Assembly (NCBI RefSeq): GCF_020886775.1
Contig: NZ_AP024525.1
Coordinates: 2,418,001 to 2,482,000, forward strand
Source: Sinomonas cyclohexanicum
GTDB lineage: Bacteria; Actinomycetota; Actinomycetes; Actinomycetales; Micrococcaceae
Reading direction: 5' to 3'
Length of the DNA stretch: 64,000 nucleotides
Shown: positions 15,691 through 23,916 of the stretch, in pieces
How the letters are laid out: every line of letters starts with the position of its first letter
Numbering within the stretch: position 1 is the first letter of the stretch
Position numbers and translations under genes: made by a program
The notes under the pieces: generated by a model
Databases searched by the model: none
Told to the model about the DNA's origin: nothing
What the model saw: the letters and a program-made list of their open reading frames with translations, nothing else

Positions 15691-16350
15691 GTGACTGTCC
15701 ACCCGATCACCATTTGGGGCGAACCCGTCCTTCACCAGCGGGCCGCCGAGGTCACGGAGTTCGACGACGCGCTGCGCACCCTCATCGCTGACATGCACGA
15801 GACGAACGACGCCGCCCACGGCGCCGGTCTCGCCGCCCCCCAGATCGGGGTCGGGCTGCGCGTCTTCGTGTACAAGTTCCGCAACGAGGACGGCGTGCCG
15901 CCGCGCGGCGCCATCGTGAATCCCCGCCTGACGCTCTCCAAGGTCTCCGGCGCCGCGCCGGACCCCGAGGAAGACGAGGAGGGCTGCCTCTCGTTCCCGG
16001 GCGAGGGCTACCCCCTGCGGCGGGCCGAGTGGGTCAAGGTCGAGGGGTTCGACGGCGACGGCCAGCCCCTCGAGTTCGTGGCCACCGGCTGGTTCGGGCG
16101 GGTCATGCAGCACGAGTACGACCACCTGGACGGCAAGCTCTATGTCAACCGGCTCATCGACAAGTACGCGAAAAAGGCCCGTCGCGCCGCCAGGAAGCAC
16201 GGCTGGGGCGTACCGGGCCTGACCTGGATGCCCGGGGTGGACCCGGACCCGTTCGGGCACGGCGACCACGACGACGACGTGCATGAGCATGACCACTCGC
16301 ATGGCCACGGCGGTCACGGACATGCCGGCCACGACGAGACCGGACTCTGA
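15691..16350 (+). CDS. def: peptide deformylase with histidine-rich tail
   Basis: This 219-residue protein has the three deformylase motifs: GAGLAAPQIG (44-53), EGCLSFPG with metal ligand C99, and QHEYDHLDG with H141, E142 and H145. It removes the formyl group from N-terminal Met of new proteins. After a normal core, residues 190-214 hold ten histidines interspersed with Asp and Gly, a probable metal-binding or metal-storage tail not needed for catalysis. GTG start. A 22-bp terminator hairpin follows. Confidence 0.96.
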   Translation: MTVHPITIWGEPVLHQRAAEVTEFDDALRTLIADMHETNDAAHGAGLAAPQIGVGLRVFVYKFRNEDGVPPRGAIVNPRLTLSKVSGAAPDPEEDEEGCLSFPGEGYPLRRAEWVKVEGFDGDGQPLEFVATGWFGRVMQHEYDHLDGKLYVNRLIDKYAKKARRAARKHGWGVPGLTWMPGVDPDPFGHGDHDDDVHEHDHSHGHGGHGHAGHDETGL

Positions 16351-16445
16351 ACAGCGGCCGCCCACCGAAGCGGCAGTACCGCGTCTGACAGCGCGGGCCG
16401 CCTCCGACACTGCAGGCACGGCGGGCCCCTGACGCGCGACCCGCA

Positions 16446-16492
16446 ACGGCAAGGGCGCCGCACCCCTTCCAGGGGTGCGGCGCCCTTGCCGT
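16446..16492. terminator. 22-bp perfect hairpin
   Basis: Arms 16446-16467 and 16471-16492 are perfectly complementary around a three-base loop. The hairpin lies between convergent def and a small coiled-coil gene and likely serves both. Confidence 0.85.
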
Positions 16493-16501
16493 CAGTGCCT
16501 T

Positions 16502-16702
16502 CTACTGTTCACGGGTCACGCGGAGGAGGTCCTCGTCCGCGGCCTGTCTGAGCGCCTCGAGCTGGGCGACGCGCTCAGGCGTGACGTCCCCTCTGGCGAG
16601 GGCGGCCTTCGCGTGGTCCACGAGGAGCTTGGCCTGCTTGGCGTTGGCCTTCGCGACGTCGAGCGCGTGCTCGAGAGTGCTGTCATGCTCGGTAGGTTCC
16701 AT
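16502..16702 (-). CDS. small hypothetical protein, 66 aa, helical
   Basis: The 66-residue product (MEPTEHDSTLEHALDVAKAN to DLLRVTREQ) is almost entirely charged and alanine-rich heptad-like helix, without cysteine, signal or membrane segment. I do not recognise it. It lies just downstream of gap on the same strand and could be cotranscribed with it. Start ATG 16702 gives the conserved-looking helical segment; upstream extension runs only in the gap shadow frame. The strong hairpin at its 3' end supports a real transcript ending here. Confidence 0.6.
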   Translation of the reverse strand: MEPTEHDSTLEHALDVAKANAKQAKLLVDHAKAALARGDVTPERVAQLEALRQAADEDLLRVTREQ

Positions 16703-16754
16703 AGGTGCATCTTGCCCCTGGGCCCGTTGCGAATCCAGCACCGCTGGCGAATCG

Positions 16755-18236
16755 CTACCGAGTCGTTGCCAGCTCGTACTCGTCCGCCGCGGTCTGGACG
16801 GGGAACGTCGGAGCGTGGTCGCCCGCCATGTCCTCGAGGACGCGCACCACCTGGGTGGAGTAGCCGAACTCGTTGTCGTACCAGACATAGAGCACGAGGT
16901 TCTTGCCCGTGGAGATCGTCGCGAGGCCGTCGACGATGCCCGCGCGGCGCGAACCGACGAAGTCAGTGGAGACGACCTCGGGCGAGTCGATGTAGTCGAT
17001 CTGCTTGCGCAGGTCGGAGTGCAGCGACATCTCGCGCAGGTACGCGTTGACCTCGTCCTTGGTGGTCTCCTTCTCGAGGCTGAGGTTCAGCACTGCCATG
17101 GAGACGTCCGGGGTGGGGACGCGGATCGCGTTGCCCGTGAGCTTGCCGGCGAGCTCGGGGAGCGCCTTGGCGACGGCCTTCGCGGCACCCGTCTCGGTGA
17201 TGACCATGTTGAGCCCGGCGGCGCGGCCACGGCGGTTGCCCTTGTGGAAGTTGTCGATGAGGTTCTGGTCGTTCGTGAACGAGTGGACCGTCTCGACGTG
17301 GCCGTGGACCACACCGTACTTGTCGTTGATCGCTTTGAGGACCGGAGTGATCGCGTTGGTCGTGCACGAGGCCGCCGTGACGATCTTGTCGTCCTTGGAG
17401 ATCGACGTGTGGTTGATGCCGTGGACGATGTTCGGAAGGTCGCCCTTGCCGGGGGCCGTGAGCAGGACGCGCGCCACGCCCTTGCTCTGCAGGTGCTGGG
17501 ATAGGCCCTCCGCGTCGCGCCACTTGCCCGTGTTGTCCACCACGATCGCGTCGTGGATGCCGTACTGGGTGTAGTCGACGCTGGCGGGGCTGTCCGAGTA
17601 GATGACCTGGATGAGGGTGCCGTTGGCCAGGATGGTGTTGTTCTCCTGGTCGACCGTGATGGTGCCCTCGAACGCGCCGTGGACCGAGTCCCGGCGGAGC
17701 AGGCTCGCACGCTTGACGAGGTCCTGGTCGGAGCCCTTGCGGACCACGATGGCGCGCAGGCGCAGGCCGTCGCCGCCACCGGCGTGCTCGATGAGGATGC
17801 GCGCGACGAGGCGGCCGATGCGGCCGAAGCCGTAGAGGACGACGTCCTGGCTCCTGCGAGGATCCGCGCCGTGCTTGCCGACGATCGGGGCGAGCTCTGC
17901 GCGGAGGAACTCCTCGAGGCCGAGGGCCTGGCCCTCGGCGCGGAACGCCTCGTTCAGTCGCGCGATGTCGATCGACGCGGCGCCGAGCTCGAGGGTGTCG
18001 AGCACCTTCAGGATGGGGAGGGTCTCCTCGAGAGCCAGCTCCTCGCTGTCGATCTGGCGGGCCCAGCGGTGGGCCTTGAGGAGGCCGACCACCGACTGGT
18101 TGATGAGGCTGCGGCCGTGGACCGAGGTCACCACGTTGTTCTGGCGGTAGAGGCGCCCGATGATCGGGATCATCTCCTCCGCGGCGGCCTCGCGTCCGAT
18201 CCACGTACCCAGGGCGGATTCCGTCGTTGTGCTCAC
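16755..18236 (-). CDS. gap: glyceraldehyde-3-phosphate dehydrogenase, long form
   Basis: This 493-residue protein is about 150 residues longer than the glycolytic enzyme. A helical N-terminal extension (1-130) precedes the NAD(P) motif GFGRIGR (136-142); the catalytic cysteine is C291 in AASCTTNAITP. The phosphate-binding GNRRGRAAGLNM and C-terminal WYDNEFGYS are intact. The long class resembles corynebacterial GapB/GapX, linked to gluconeogenesis and NADP preference, but cofactor choice is inference. GTG 18236 is preferred, with GAAAGG upstream; an ATG at 18290 lacks a ribosome site. Confidence 0.93.
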   Translation of the reverse strand: MSTTTESALGTWIGREAAAEEMIPIIGRLYRQNNVVTSVHGRSLINQSVVGLLKAHRWARQIDSEELALEETLPILKVLDTLELGAASIDIARLNEAFRAEGQALGLEEFLRAELAPIVGKHGADPRRSQDVVLYGFGRIGRLVARILIEHAGGGDGLRLRAIVVRKGSDQDLVKRASLLRRDSVHGAFEGTITVDQENNTILANGTLIQVIYSDSPASVDYTQYGIHDAIVVDNTGKWRDAEGLSQHLQSKGVARVLLTAPGKGDLPNIVHGINHTSISKDDKIVTAASCTTNAITPVLKAINDKYGVVHGHVETVHSFTNDQNLIDNFHKGNRRGRAAGLNMVITETGAAKAVAKALPELAGKLTGNAIRVPTPDVSMAVLNLSLEKETTKDEVNAYLREMSLHSDLRKQIDYIDSPEVVSTDFVGSRRAGIVDGLATISTGKNLVLYVWYDNEFGYSTQVVRVLEDMAGDHAPTFPVQTAADEYELATTR

Positions 18237-18321
18237 ACAGGTGCCTTTCTCTGCGTCTCGCGCGCACGCCGTCGTGCGCATGCCCGCCATAATGCCCAGG
18301 ATTGGTCGACGGGCATGGAAA

Positions 18322-18352
18322 GAGCCGGTCCTGCGATCGCAGAGCCCGGCTC
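18322..18352 (-). terminator. hairpin between rnpB 3' end and gap
   Basis: GAGCCGG (18322-18328) pairs with CCGGCTC (18346-18352) around the self-complementary CTGCGATCGCAG. It lies about 120 bases downstream of the RNase P RNA 3' end and upstream of gap, so it may terminate rnpB or sit in the gap leader. Confidence 0.4.
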
Positions 18353-18469
18353 ATGAGAACATCTACGTTCACCATCCAGTGTACGTGAGGCGCCGCCCGG
18401 CCGGGCCGGGGCGACCTGTGAAGTCACTCACACGCTCTCGGTTACGCCCGCGAGCCAGGAGCGGTGAAG

Positions 18470-18882
18470 GTGAGGACAGGCCGGCCTGTGAGCCGGGTTC
18501 TGTCTCCGCGCCGGGTTGCCCTGACGCGGGAGGCGACCATCCATCTAGGACCGCCGTTGCCGGCGGCCTCGAGCGGCCTACCCGGGCACTGGGGCGGGCA
18601 GCCCTCGTCACGCGCCCTGTCTGGCCTTGCTCCGGGTGGGGTTTACCGAGCCTCCCCGGTCGCCCGGGGAGCTGGTGGTCTCTTACACCGCCGTTTCACC
18701 CTTACCGGTGCGCTGCGCACGAGGCGCGGTGCACCGGCGGTCTGTTCTCTGTGGCACTGGCCTGCGGGTTGCCCCGAGTGGGCGTTACCCACCACCCTGC
18801 CCTGCGGAGCCCGGACTTTCCTCGCGGCCTCTCCCGAAGGAGCGGCCCCGCGGTCGCCCGGCCGACCTGTCCTCGAAAGCCC
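18470..18882 (-). ncRNA. rnpB: RNase P RNA (bacterial type A)
   Basis: The minus strand carries the universally conserved GAGGAAAGTCCGGGCTCC and GGTAACGCCCA blocks near the 5' side and ACAGAACCCGGCTCACAGG near the 3' end. The ends pair as P1 (18866-18874 with 18472-18480, GAGGACAGG and complement). The RNA is the catalytic subunit that cleaves tRNA 5' leaders. End positions are approximate by a few bases. Confidence 0.95.
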
Positions 18883-18917
18883 AGTCTAGCCGGGCGCGGC
18901 GCCGGCCGCCGTCCCGG

Positions 18918-18923
18918 TACGAT
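18918..18923 (+). promoter_or_regulatory. candidate -10 box of yaaA (leaderless)
   Basis: TACGAT ends seven bases before GTG 18931, with no Shine-Dalgarno between. Confidence 0.4.
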
Positions 18924-18930
18924 CTTTCGC

Positions 18931-19698
18931 GTGCTCATCCTGCTTCCGCCCTCCGAGGGCAAGACGCCCGCGCCGCCGGCGGGCCCCGCCGTCGACCTCG
19001 CCTCGCTGAGCTTCCCGGCGCTCGAGGTGGCGCGCAAGGAAGTGATGGCCCACCTCGCGGAGGTCAGTGGCCGCGAGGACGCGCTCGAGTTGCTCGGCGT
19101 GGGCGCGTCATTGGCGCACGACGTCGAGCGGAACCGGCGGCTGCACGCGGAACCGGCGGCGCCGGCGCACTCGGTCTACTCCGGGGTCCTGTACGAGGCG
19201 CTCGGGTACGAGACCCTCACCCCGGCCCAACGGCGGCGCGCCGTCGAGTGGATCGTGGTCGTCTCAGCGCTGTGGGGCGCGGTCGGGTTCGGCGATCCCG
19301 TGCCCGCGTACCGTCTCTCGATGTCCACGGCGCTGCCGGACGTGGGCCGGCTCGCCTCCTACTGGAAGCCGCGCCTCGCCGAGGCCCTCGCGCCACGCGC
19401 CGCCGAGGGGCTCGTGGTCGACTGCCGCTCGAGCACCTACGCCGCTGCATACGCCCCTCCCCCGGCCTCGACCGTGACGGTGGACGTCTTCCGCGAGCGG
19501 GACGGGAAACGCAGCGTCGTGAGCCACTTCGCCAAGCACCACCGAGGCGAACTCGCGCGCCATCTGCTCACCCGGAGAGGGAAGGCGCCAGCGACGCCCG
19601 AGGCGCTGCTCGCCGTCGCGCGCGAGAAGTGGGAGGCCGAGCTGCGGGAGGGAACCGCAAGGCGTCCGCACTCCCTCGCGCTCATCCTGCGGGACTGA
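18931..19698 (+). CDS. yaaA: YaaA-family peroxide stress protein
   Basis: This 255-residue protein starts LILLPPSEGK and has the family segments SVYSGVLYEALG, LWGAVGFGDPVPAYRLSM and FAKHHRGELARHLL. YaaA lowers intracellular iron and limits Fenton damage in E. coli and has a DNA-binding fold; a similar protective role is inferred. The GTG start is chosen because the motif begins at once and a -10-like TACGAT lies seven bases upstream. A long upstream in-frame extension is only the shadow of rnpB and the gap upstream region. Confidence 0.9.
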   Translation: MLILLPPSEGKTPAPPAGPAVDLASLSFPALEVARKEVMAHLAEVSGREDALELLGVGASLAHDVERNRRLHAEPAAPAHSVYSGVLYEALGYETLTPAQRRRAVEWIVVVSALWGAVGFGDPVPAYRLSMSTALPDVGRLASYWKPRLAEALAPRAAEGLVVDCRSSTYAAAYAPPPASTVTVDVFRERDGKRSVVSHFAKHHRGELARHLLTRRGKAPATPEALLAVAREKWEAELREGTARRPHSLALILRD

Positions 19699-19705
19699 GC
19701 GGGCC

Positions 19706-20440
19706 TCAGCTCCACTCAGCGGAGCGGACGAGGATGCAGCCCGAGTCCGGGCAGAACACGACCTCGTCCTCGGCCGCCGCCCGGATCGCGGCGAGGTCGC
19801 CGGGGCTCAGCGCCATCCCAGACCCCTCCGAGGTCCCGTGGAACAGGCGCGCGGCACCCACGCCTCGCTTCGCCAGGGTCTTCTCGTACACCTCGACGAG
19901 AGCCTCGTCGACGCCCGCGGCGTACTGGGCCCGCTCGGCGGCCACGCTCGCCCGTTCTCCGGCGACCTCGGAGATCTGGGCGTCCAGCTCGGCACGGAGG
20001 ACGTCGCTGGCTGACTGGGCCGCGGCCAGCGCGGCCGACGCGGACGACTGGGTCTCGCGGAGGCCGTCAAGGCGTTCGAGGATCTCGAGCTCGGCGTCCT
20101 CGAGGTCGCCCTTGCGCGCCGTGAGACCGGCGATGTCCTTCTGGAGCGCCTCGAGGTCCTTCGAGAGGCCTCCGGCGTAGAGCCGCTGCTCGTCCTTGGC
20201 GATCCTTGCGGACACCTCGGCGACCTTGTCCTCCGAAGCGACCAGCTCGGCGTCGGCCGCGGCGACGGCGTCGTCGGCCGACCGGGCAGCGAGGCCCGCC
20301 GCCCTCAGCTCGGCGGCCGCGGGAGCGAGCCGCGGGTCGTTCTCGAGTGCCCTCCGGCGCACGTCGAGGGCTCGCAGCTTCGCGTCGAGGGCCTGGAGCC
20401 CGAGCAGCTTGAGCTGTTCGGCGGCGGGGGCCTTGGGCAT
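19706..20440 (-). CDS. coiled-coil zinc-ribbon domain protein (DUF164/CT398-like)
   Basis: The 244-residue protein has a long coiled coil from about residue 10 to 180 (many Ala, Glu, Leu heptads) followed by a C-terminal ribbon. Homologues end with two Cys pairs forming a C4 zinc ribbon. Here only FCPDSGCILVR remains Cys-containing, with spacing CxxxxC; the first pair is replaced by HGTSEGSG, so zinc binding may be lost. The start is fixed by AGGAGG before ATG 20440. It precedes a Nif3-like gene on the opposite side of a short gap, the usual actinobacterial pairing. Function unknown. Confidence 0.82.
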   Translation of the reverse strand: MPKAPAAEQLKLLGLQALDAKLRALDVRRRALENDPRLAPAAAELRAAGLAARSADDAVAAADAELVASEDKVAEVSARIAKDEQRLYAGGLSKDLEALQKDIAGLTARKGDLEDAELEILERLDGLRETQSSASAALAAAQSASDVLRAELDAQISEVAGERASVAAERAQYAAGVDEALVEVYEKTLAKRGVGAARLFHGTSEGSGMALSPGDLAAIRAAAEDEVVFCPDSGCILVRSAEWS

Positions 20441-20517
20441 TGCGTACCTCCTGGGGTGGGGCTGCCGCCTCCTGGCGTGCGCGGCGGCGTCGAGCGGGGC
20501 GGCGGTATTGCGGCTGT

Positions 20518-21486
20518 CTACTCCTCGCCGGGGGTGAGGATGAAGTCCCACGGGTCGGTGTTGATGGTCGAGACCCGGATGTCCAGGCTGTGTCCCTGAT
20601 CGGTCAGGACGTTGTCGAGCGCGTTCGCGGCGGCCGGGAGCCACAGCCACTCGCTCGCGAAGTGGCTCACGTCGACCAGGTAGGGTCGCCCGTCCAGAGA
20701 CGATGCGCGGGCCTCGGATGCGGGGTGGTGGCGAAGGTCCGCCGTGATGTAGACGTCCGCCTCCGCCGCGCGCACGGCGTCGAAGAGGCTGTCCCCCGCG
20801 CCCCCGCACACGGCCACACGACGCACGAGCCCGTCACGGTCACCGGAGACGCGGACGCCGCCGGCGACGGCCGGCAGGATCGCGAACAGCCGCTCCGCGA
20901 GGGCTCCGAGGCTCGTGATCTCGGGCAGGTCCCCGACGCGCCCGATGCCCTCCTCCGGGAGGCCGTTGGCCGCTTTGGTCAGCGGCCCGATGCCGTCGAG
21001 GCCCAACGCATCGGCGAGCACGTCCGACACACCGCCGACGGCCGAGTCGCCGTTCGTGTGGACGCTCACGAGGGCCACACCGGACTCGATGAGGCGGTGC
21101 ACCGCGCGCCCCTTGGGCGTGTTCGCCGCAACGGACGTGACTCCCCGCAGGAGTAGCGGGTGATGGGCGACGATGAGGTCCGCCTCCCACGTCACGGCCT
21201 CCTCGATGACTTCCAGGACCGGGTCGACGCAGAACAGGATCCGCCGGACGGGCTGGGAGGGGCGGCCCGCCACGAGGCCCACCGCGTCCCAGTCCTCGGC
21301 GAGGGACTCGGGCCAGAGCTCCTCGATGGCCACGAGGACATCGGCGAGCGAGACGCCTTCGGCGGGCGCGGCGTCCTGCCCGTCCTTCCCCGTCGGCGTG
21401 CTCTCGGCCACTGTGGGCTCGTGTGGGGACTGCTCGTTCTCTGGCGTGGCGGGCTCTGACGTTGCGGGGCCGGTCTGCTCTGACAC
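20518..21486 (-). CDS. Nif3-like dinuclear metal centre protein
   Basis: The 322-residue product has an acidic low-complexity N-terminus (1-45), then the Nif3/YbgI fold with metal ligands in VAHHPLLLRG, SVHTNGD, ADLRHHPA and VDVSHFASEW. The family forms toroidal hexamers with a two-metal site; GTP cyclohydrolase-like or hydrolase activity has been suggested but is not settled. GTG 21486 has GAGGA upstream. The N-terminal extension of Glu, Pro and Thr is longer than usual. It is divergent from msrA. Confidence 0.88.
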   Translation of the reverse strand: MSEQTGPATSEPATPENEQSPHEPTVAESTPTGKDGQDAAPAEGVSLADVLVAIEELWPESLAEDWDAVGLVAGRPSQPVRRILFCVDPVLEVIEEAVTWEADLIVAHHPLLLRGVTSVAANTPKGRAVHRLIESGVALVSVHTNGDSAVGGVSDVLADALGLDGIGPLTKAANGLPEEGIGRVGDLPEITSLGALAERLFAILPAVAGGVRVSGDRDGLVRRVAVCGGAGDSLFDAVRAAEADVYITADLRHHPASEARASSLDGRPYLVDVSHFASEWLWLPAAANALDNVLTDQGHSLDIRVSTINTDPWDFILTPGEE

Positions 21487-21540
21487 GAGGGGCGGTCCTC
21501 TCTCGGGAATCTTCCGCGGGCTCCGGACATTGTAGGCAGC

Positions 21541-22065
21541 ATGAGGACTTTCATTCTGGGCGGCGGCTGCTTCTGGTGTCTCGATGCGGTGTACCAGAAG
21601 ACGCGCGGCGTGACCTCCGTGGTCTCTGGCTACACCGGCGGGCATTTCCCGGACCCGGACTACTACAGCGTCTGCAGCGGCATGACCGGGCACGCGGAGG
21701 TCGTCGCGGTGACCTTCGACGAGGAGGTCATCCCCCAGGAGACCGTGCTGGACATGTTCTTCGCGATGCACGACCCAACCACGCTCAATCGGCAGGGCTA
21801 CGACGTGGGGACCCAGTACCGGTCCTCGATGTTCTACCGCACCGACGAGGAGAGGTCTCTCTTCGAGGAGGCGATCGCACGGAACCAGGCCCTGTGGAGC
21901 GCGCAGATCGTCACAGAAGTGACTCGTGCCAGCACGTTCTATCCGGCCGAGGCCTTTCATCAGGATTACTACGCGAACAATCAGGACACGGGCTACTGCC
22001 ACGTGATCATCAACCCCAAGCTGGCCAAGGCCCGCAAATATTACTCGGAGTGGCTGACGTCCTAG
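21541..22065 (+). CDS. msrA: peptide-methionine (S)-S-oxide reductase
   Basis: This 174-residue protein begins with the catalytic motif GGGCFWC (C10 nucleophile, C13) and contains the family segments YTGGHFPDPDY, GHAEVVAVTFD and FYPAEAFHQDYY. MsrA repairs S-epimer methionine sulfoxide with thioredoxin as electron donor. The resolving cysteine is probably the C-terminal YCHV cysteine. It starts in the gap divergent from the Nif3-like gene and lies just before cysK with its own spacing. Confidence 0.96.
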   Translation: MRTFILGGGCFWCLDAVYQKTRGVTSVVSGYTGGHFPDPDYYSVCSGMTGHAEVVAVTFDEEVIPQETVLDMFFAMHDPTTLNRQGYDVGTQYRSSMFYRTDEERSLFEEAIARNQALWSAQIVTEVTRASTFYPAEAFHQDYYANNQDTGYCHVIINPKLAKARKYYSEWLTS

Positions 22066-22153
22066 CCGCGCCTCAGGGCGCTGGCTAGGCTGAAGCCGCG
22101 GCCGGCGCTCCGGTTACGCTCCGTCACGCCCACTTCCAGAAAGCAAAGGAATC

Positions 22154-23089
22154 ATGGCCCGCATCTACGATGACGTCACCCAGCTGGTCGGCAACACCCC
22201 CCTCGTCCGGCTCAACCGGCTCACGGAGGGCCTCGGCGCGCAGGTCGCGGTCAAGCTCGAGTTCTACAACCCCGCCAACAGCGTCAAGGACCGGATCGGC
22301 GTGGCGATCGTCGACGCGGCCGAGCAGTCCGGTGCCCTCAAGCCGGGCGGCACGATCGTCGAGGGCACCTCGGGCAACACGGGCATCGCCCTCGCCCTCG
22401 TCGGCGCCGCCCGCGGCTACAAGGTGATCCTGACGATGCCTGAGACCATGTCCACCGAGCGCCGGGTCCTCCTGCGGGCGTACGGCGCCGAGATCGTCCT
22501 CACGCCCGGCTCGGACGGCATGCGCGGCGCCGTCGAGAAGGCCCAGGAGATCGTAGCCAACACCGAGAACTCGATCTGGGCCCAGCAGTTCGCGAACCCG
22601 GCGAACCCCGAGATCCACCGCAAGACCACCGGCGAGGAGATCTGGAACGACACCGACGGCGAGGTGGACATCCTCGTTGCCGGGGTCGGCACGGGCGGAA
22701 CCATCACCGGCGCCGGCCAGCTGCTCAAGGAGCGCAAGGCGGGCGTCCAGGTCGTGGCCATCGAGCCGAAGGACTCCGCCATCCTCAACGGCGGGGCCGC
22801 GGGCCCGCACAAGATCCAGGGCCTCGGGGCCAACTTCGTCCCCGAGGTCCTCGACACCAATGTGTACGATGAAGTGCTCGACGCGACCCTCGAGGATTCC
22901 CTCGCGGCCTCCCGCGCCCTGGCCACCAAGGAGGGCATCCTCGGCGGCATCTCGGCGGGCGCGGCCGTGTGGGGGGCGCTCGAGCTGGCCAAGCGCCCGG
23001 AGAACAAGGGCAAGCTGATTGTCGCGGTCATCCCCGACTTCGGTGAGCGCTACATCTCCACCGTCCTGTACGACGACATCCGCGGCTAG
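22154..23089 (+). CDS. cysK: cysteine synthase A (O-acetylserine sulfhydrylase)
   Basis: This 311-residue PLP enzyme has the Schiff-base lysine K45 in NSVKDRIG, the substrate loop [11 protein letters not shown] and the phosphate-binding [10 protein letters not shown]. It makes cysteine from O-acetylserine and sulfide. AAAGGA precedes the ATG. cysE lies 40 bases downstream on the same strand, so the two steps of cysteine synthesis are probably one transcript and the proteins may form the cysteine synthase complex. Confidence 0.97.
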   Translation: MARIYDDVTQLVGNTPLVRLNRLTEGLGAQVAVKLEFYNPANSVKDRIGVAIVDAAEQSGALKPGGTIVEGTSGNTGIALALVGAARGYKVILTMPETMSTERRVLLRAYGAEIVLTPGSDGMRGAVEKAQEIVANTENSIWAQQFANPANPEIHRKTTGEEIWNDTDGEVDILVAGVGTGGTITGAGQLLKERKAGVQVVAIEPKDSAILNGGAAGPHKIQGLGANFVPEVLDTNVYDEVLDATLEDSLAASRALATKEGILGGISAGAAVWGALELAKRPENKGKLIVAVIPDFGERYISTVLYDDIRG

Positions 23090-23129
23090 GCCCGTACCTC
23101 GCGGACCCGGCCACACCTGAAGGAAGCCT

Positions 23130-23717
23130 GTGTCTCTGATCAAACGCACGGTGGCCCGGCTGCGCGAGGACCTCGACGCCGCGGCGGCCCATGACCCGGC
23201 CGCGCGGGGCAACGTCGAGAACTTCCTCGCGTACTCCGGCCTGCACGCCATCTGGATCCACCGCCTGACCCACGCGATGTGGCAGAAGCCGGAGCTCCGC
23301 TTCCCGGCCAGGCTCATCTCCCAGGCGGGACGGTTCCTCACGGGCATCGAGATCCATCCCGGCGCCACGATCGGTCGCAGGTTCTTCATTGACCACGGCA
23401 TGGGCGTGGTGATCGGCGAGACGGCCGAGATCGGGGACGACGTGTTCCTGTACCACGGCGTGACGCTCGGGGGCCGCTCACTGGCCAAGGTCAAGCGGCA
23501 CCCGACGATCGGCGACGGCGTGACCATCGGTGCCGGCGCGAAGGTCCTCGGGCCGATCACGATCGGCGCCGGGAGCGCCGTCGGGGCCAACGCCGTGGTG
23601 GTCAAGGACGCCCCGCCGAACTCGATCGTGACGGGCGTCCCGGCGACGTGGCGGCACCGCGACGCCGCCAAGGAGACCAAGCCCGCGGTCGATCCGGCGG
23701 AGTACTACTACATCTGA
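23130..23717 (+). CDS. cysE: serine O-acetyltransferase
   Basis: This 195-residue EpsC/CysE short-form protein has an N-terminal helical domain and a left-handed beta helix of hexapeptide repeats ([36 protein letters not shown]). The catalytic histidines lie in DHGMGVV and YHGVTLGG. It acetylates serine with acetyl-CoA to feed CysK. It ends EYYYI, and a C-terminal Ile is the residue that docks in the CysK active site, consistent with complex formation. GTG start with AAGGAA upstream. Confidence 0.95.
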   Translation: MSLIKRTVARLREDLDAAAAHDPAARGNVENFLAYSGLHAIWIHRLTHAMWQKPELRFPARLISQAGRFLTGIEIHPGATIGRRFFIDHGMGVVIGETAEIGDDVFLYHGVTLGGRSLAKVKRHPTIGDGVTIGAGAKVLGPITIGAGSAVGANAVVVKDAPPNSIVTGVPATWRHRDAAKETKPAVDPAEYYYI

Positions 23718-23743
23718 GGTCTCATCGGGGGTCGTCCCCGTGA

Positions 23744-23799
23744 GCGCACGACGACGGCGCCGCCCACCGCACGTGGTGGGCGGCGCCGTCGTCGTGCGC
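23744..23799. terminator. 25-bp hairpin, GACGGCGG family
   Basis: Arms 23744-23768 and 23775-23799 are perfect complements with core GCACGACGACGGCG. The hairpin lies between convergent cysE and gnd. Related hairpins occur at 28395, 35331, 58985 and 60950. Confidence 0.8.
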
Positions 23800-23800
23800 G

Positions 23801-23896
23801 CGGGAGGTGACCCCCAGAGGGTAGGGCCCAGAAGGTGACACCCGGGACGTGACCCCCAGACCAGAGAGCGTCTGGGGGTCACGTCCCGAGTGTCAC
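23801..23896. repeat. GTCAC-type intergenic repeat with nested hairpin
   Basis: CGGGAGGTGACCC (23801-23813) is followed by a 27-base inverted pair (23835-23861 and 23870-23896) containing GGTGACACC and GTGACCCCCAG. The first motif recurs in reverse at 28329-28341. Confidence 0.6.
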
Positions 23897-23916
23897 GAGG
23901 CGGGGGGAAGCCGCGG

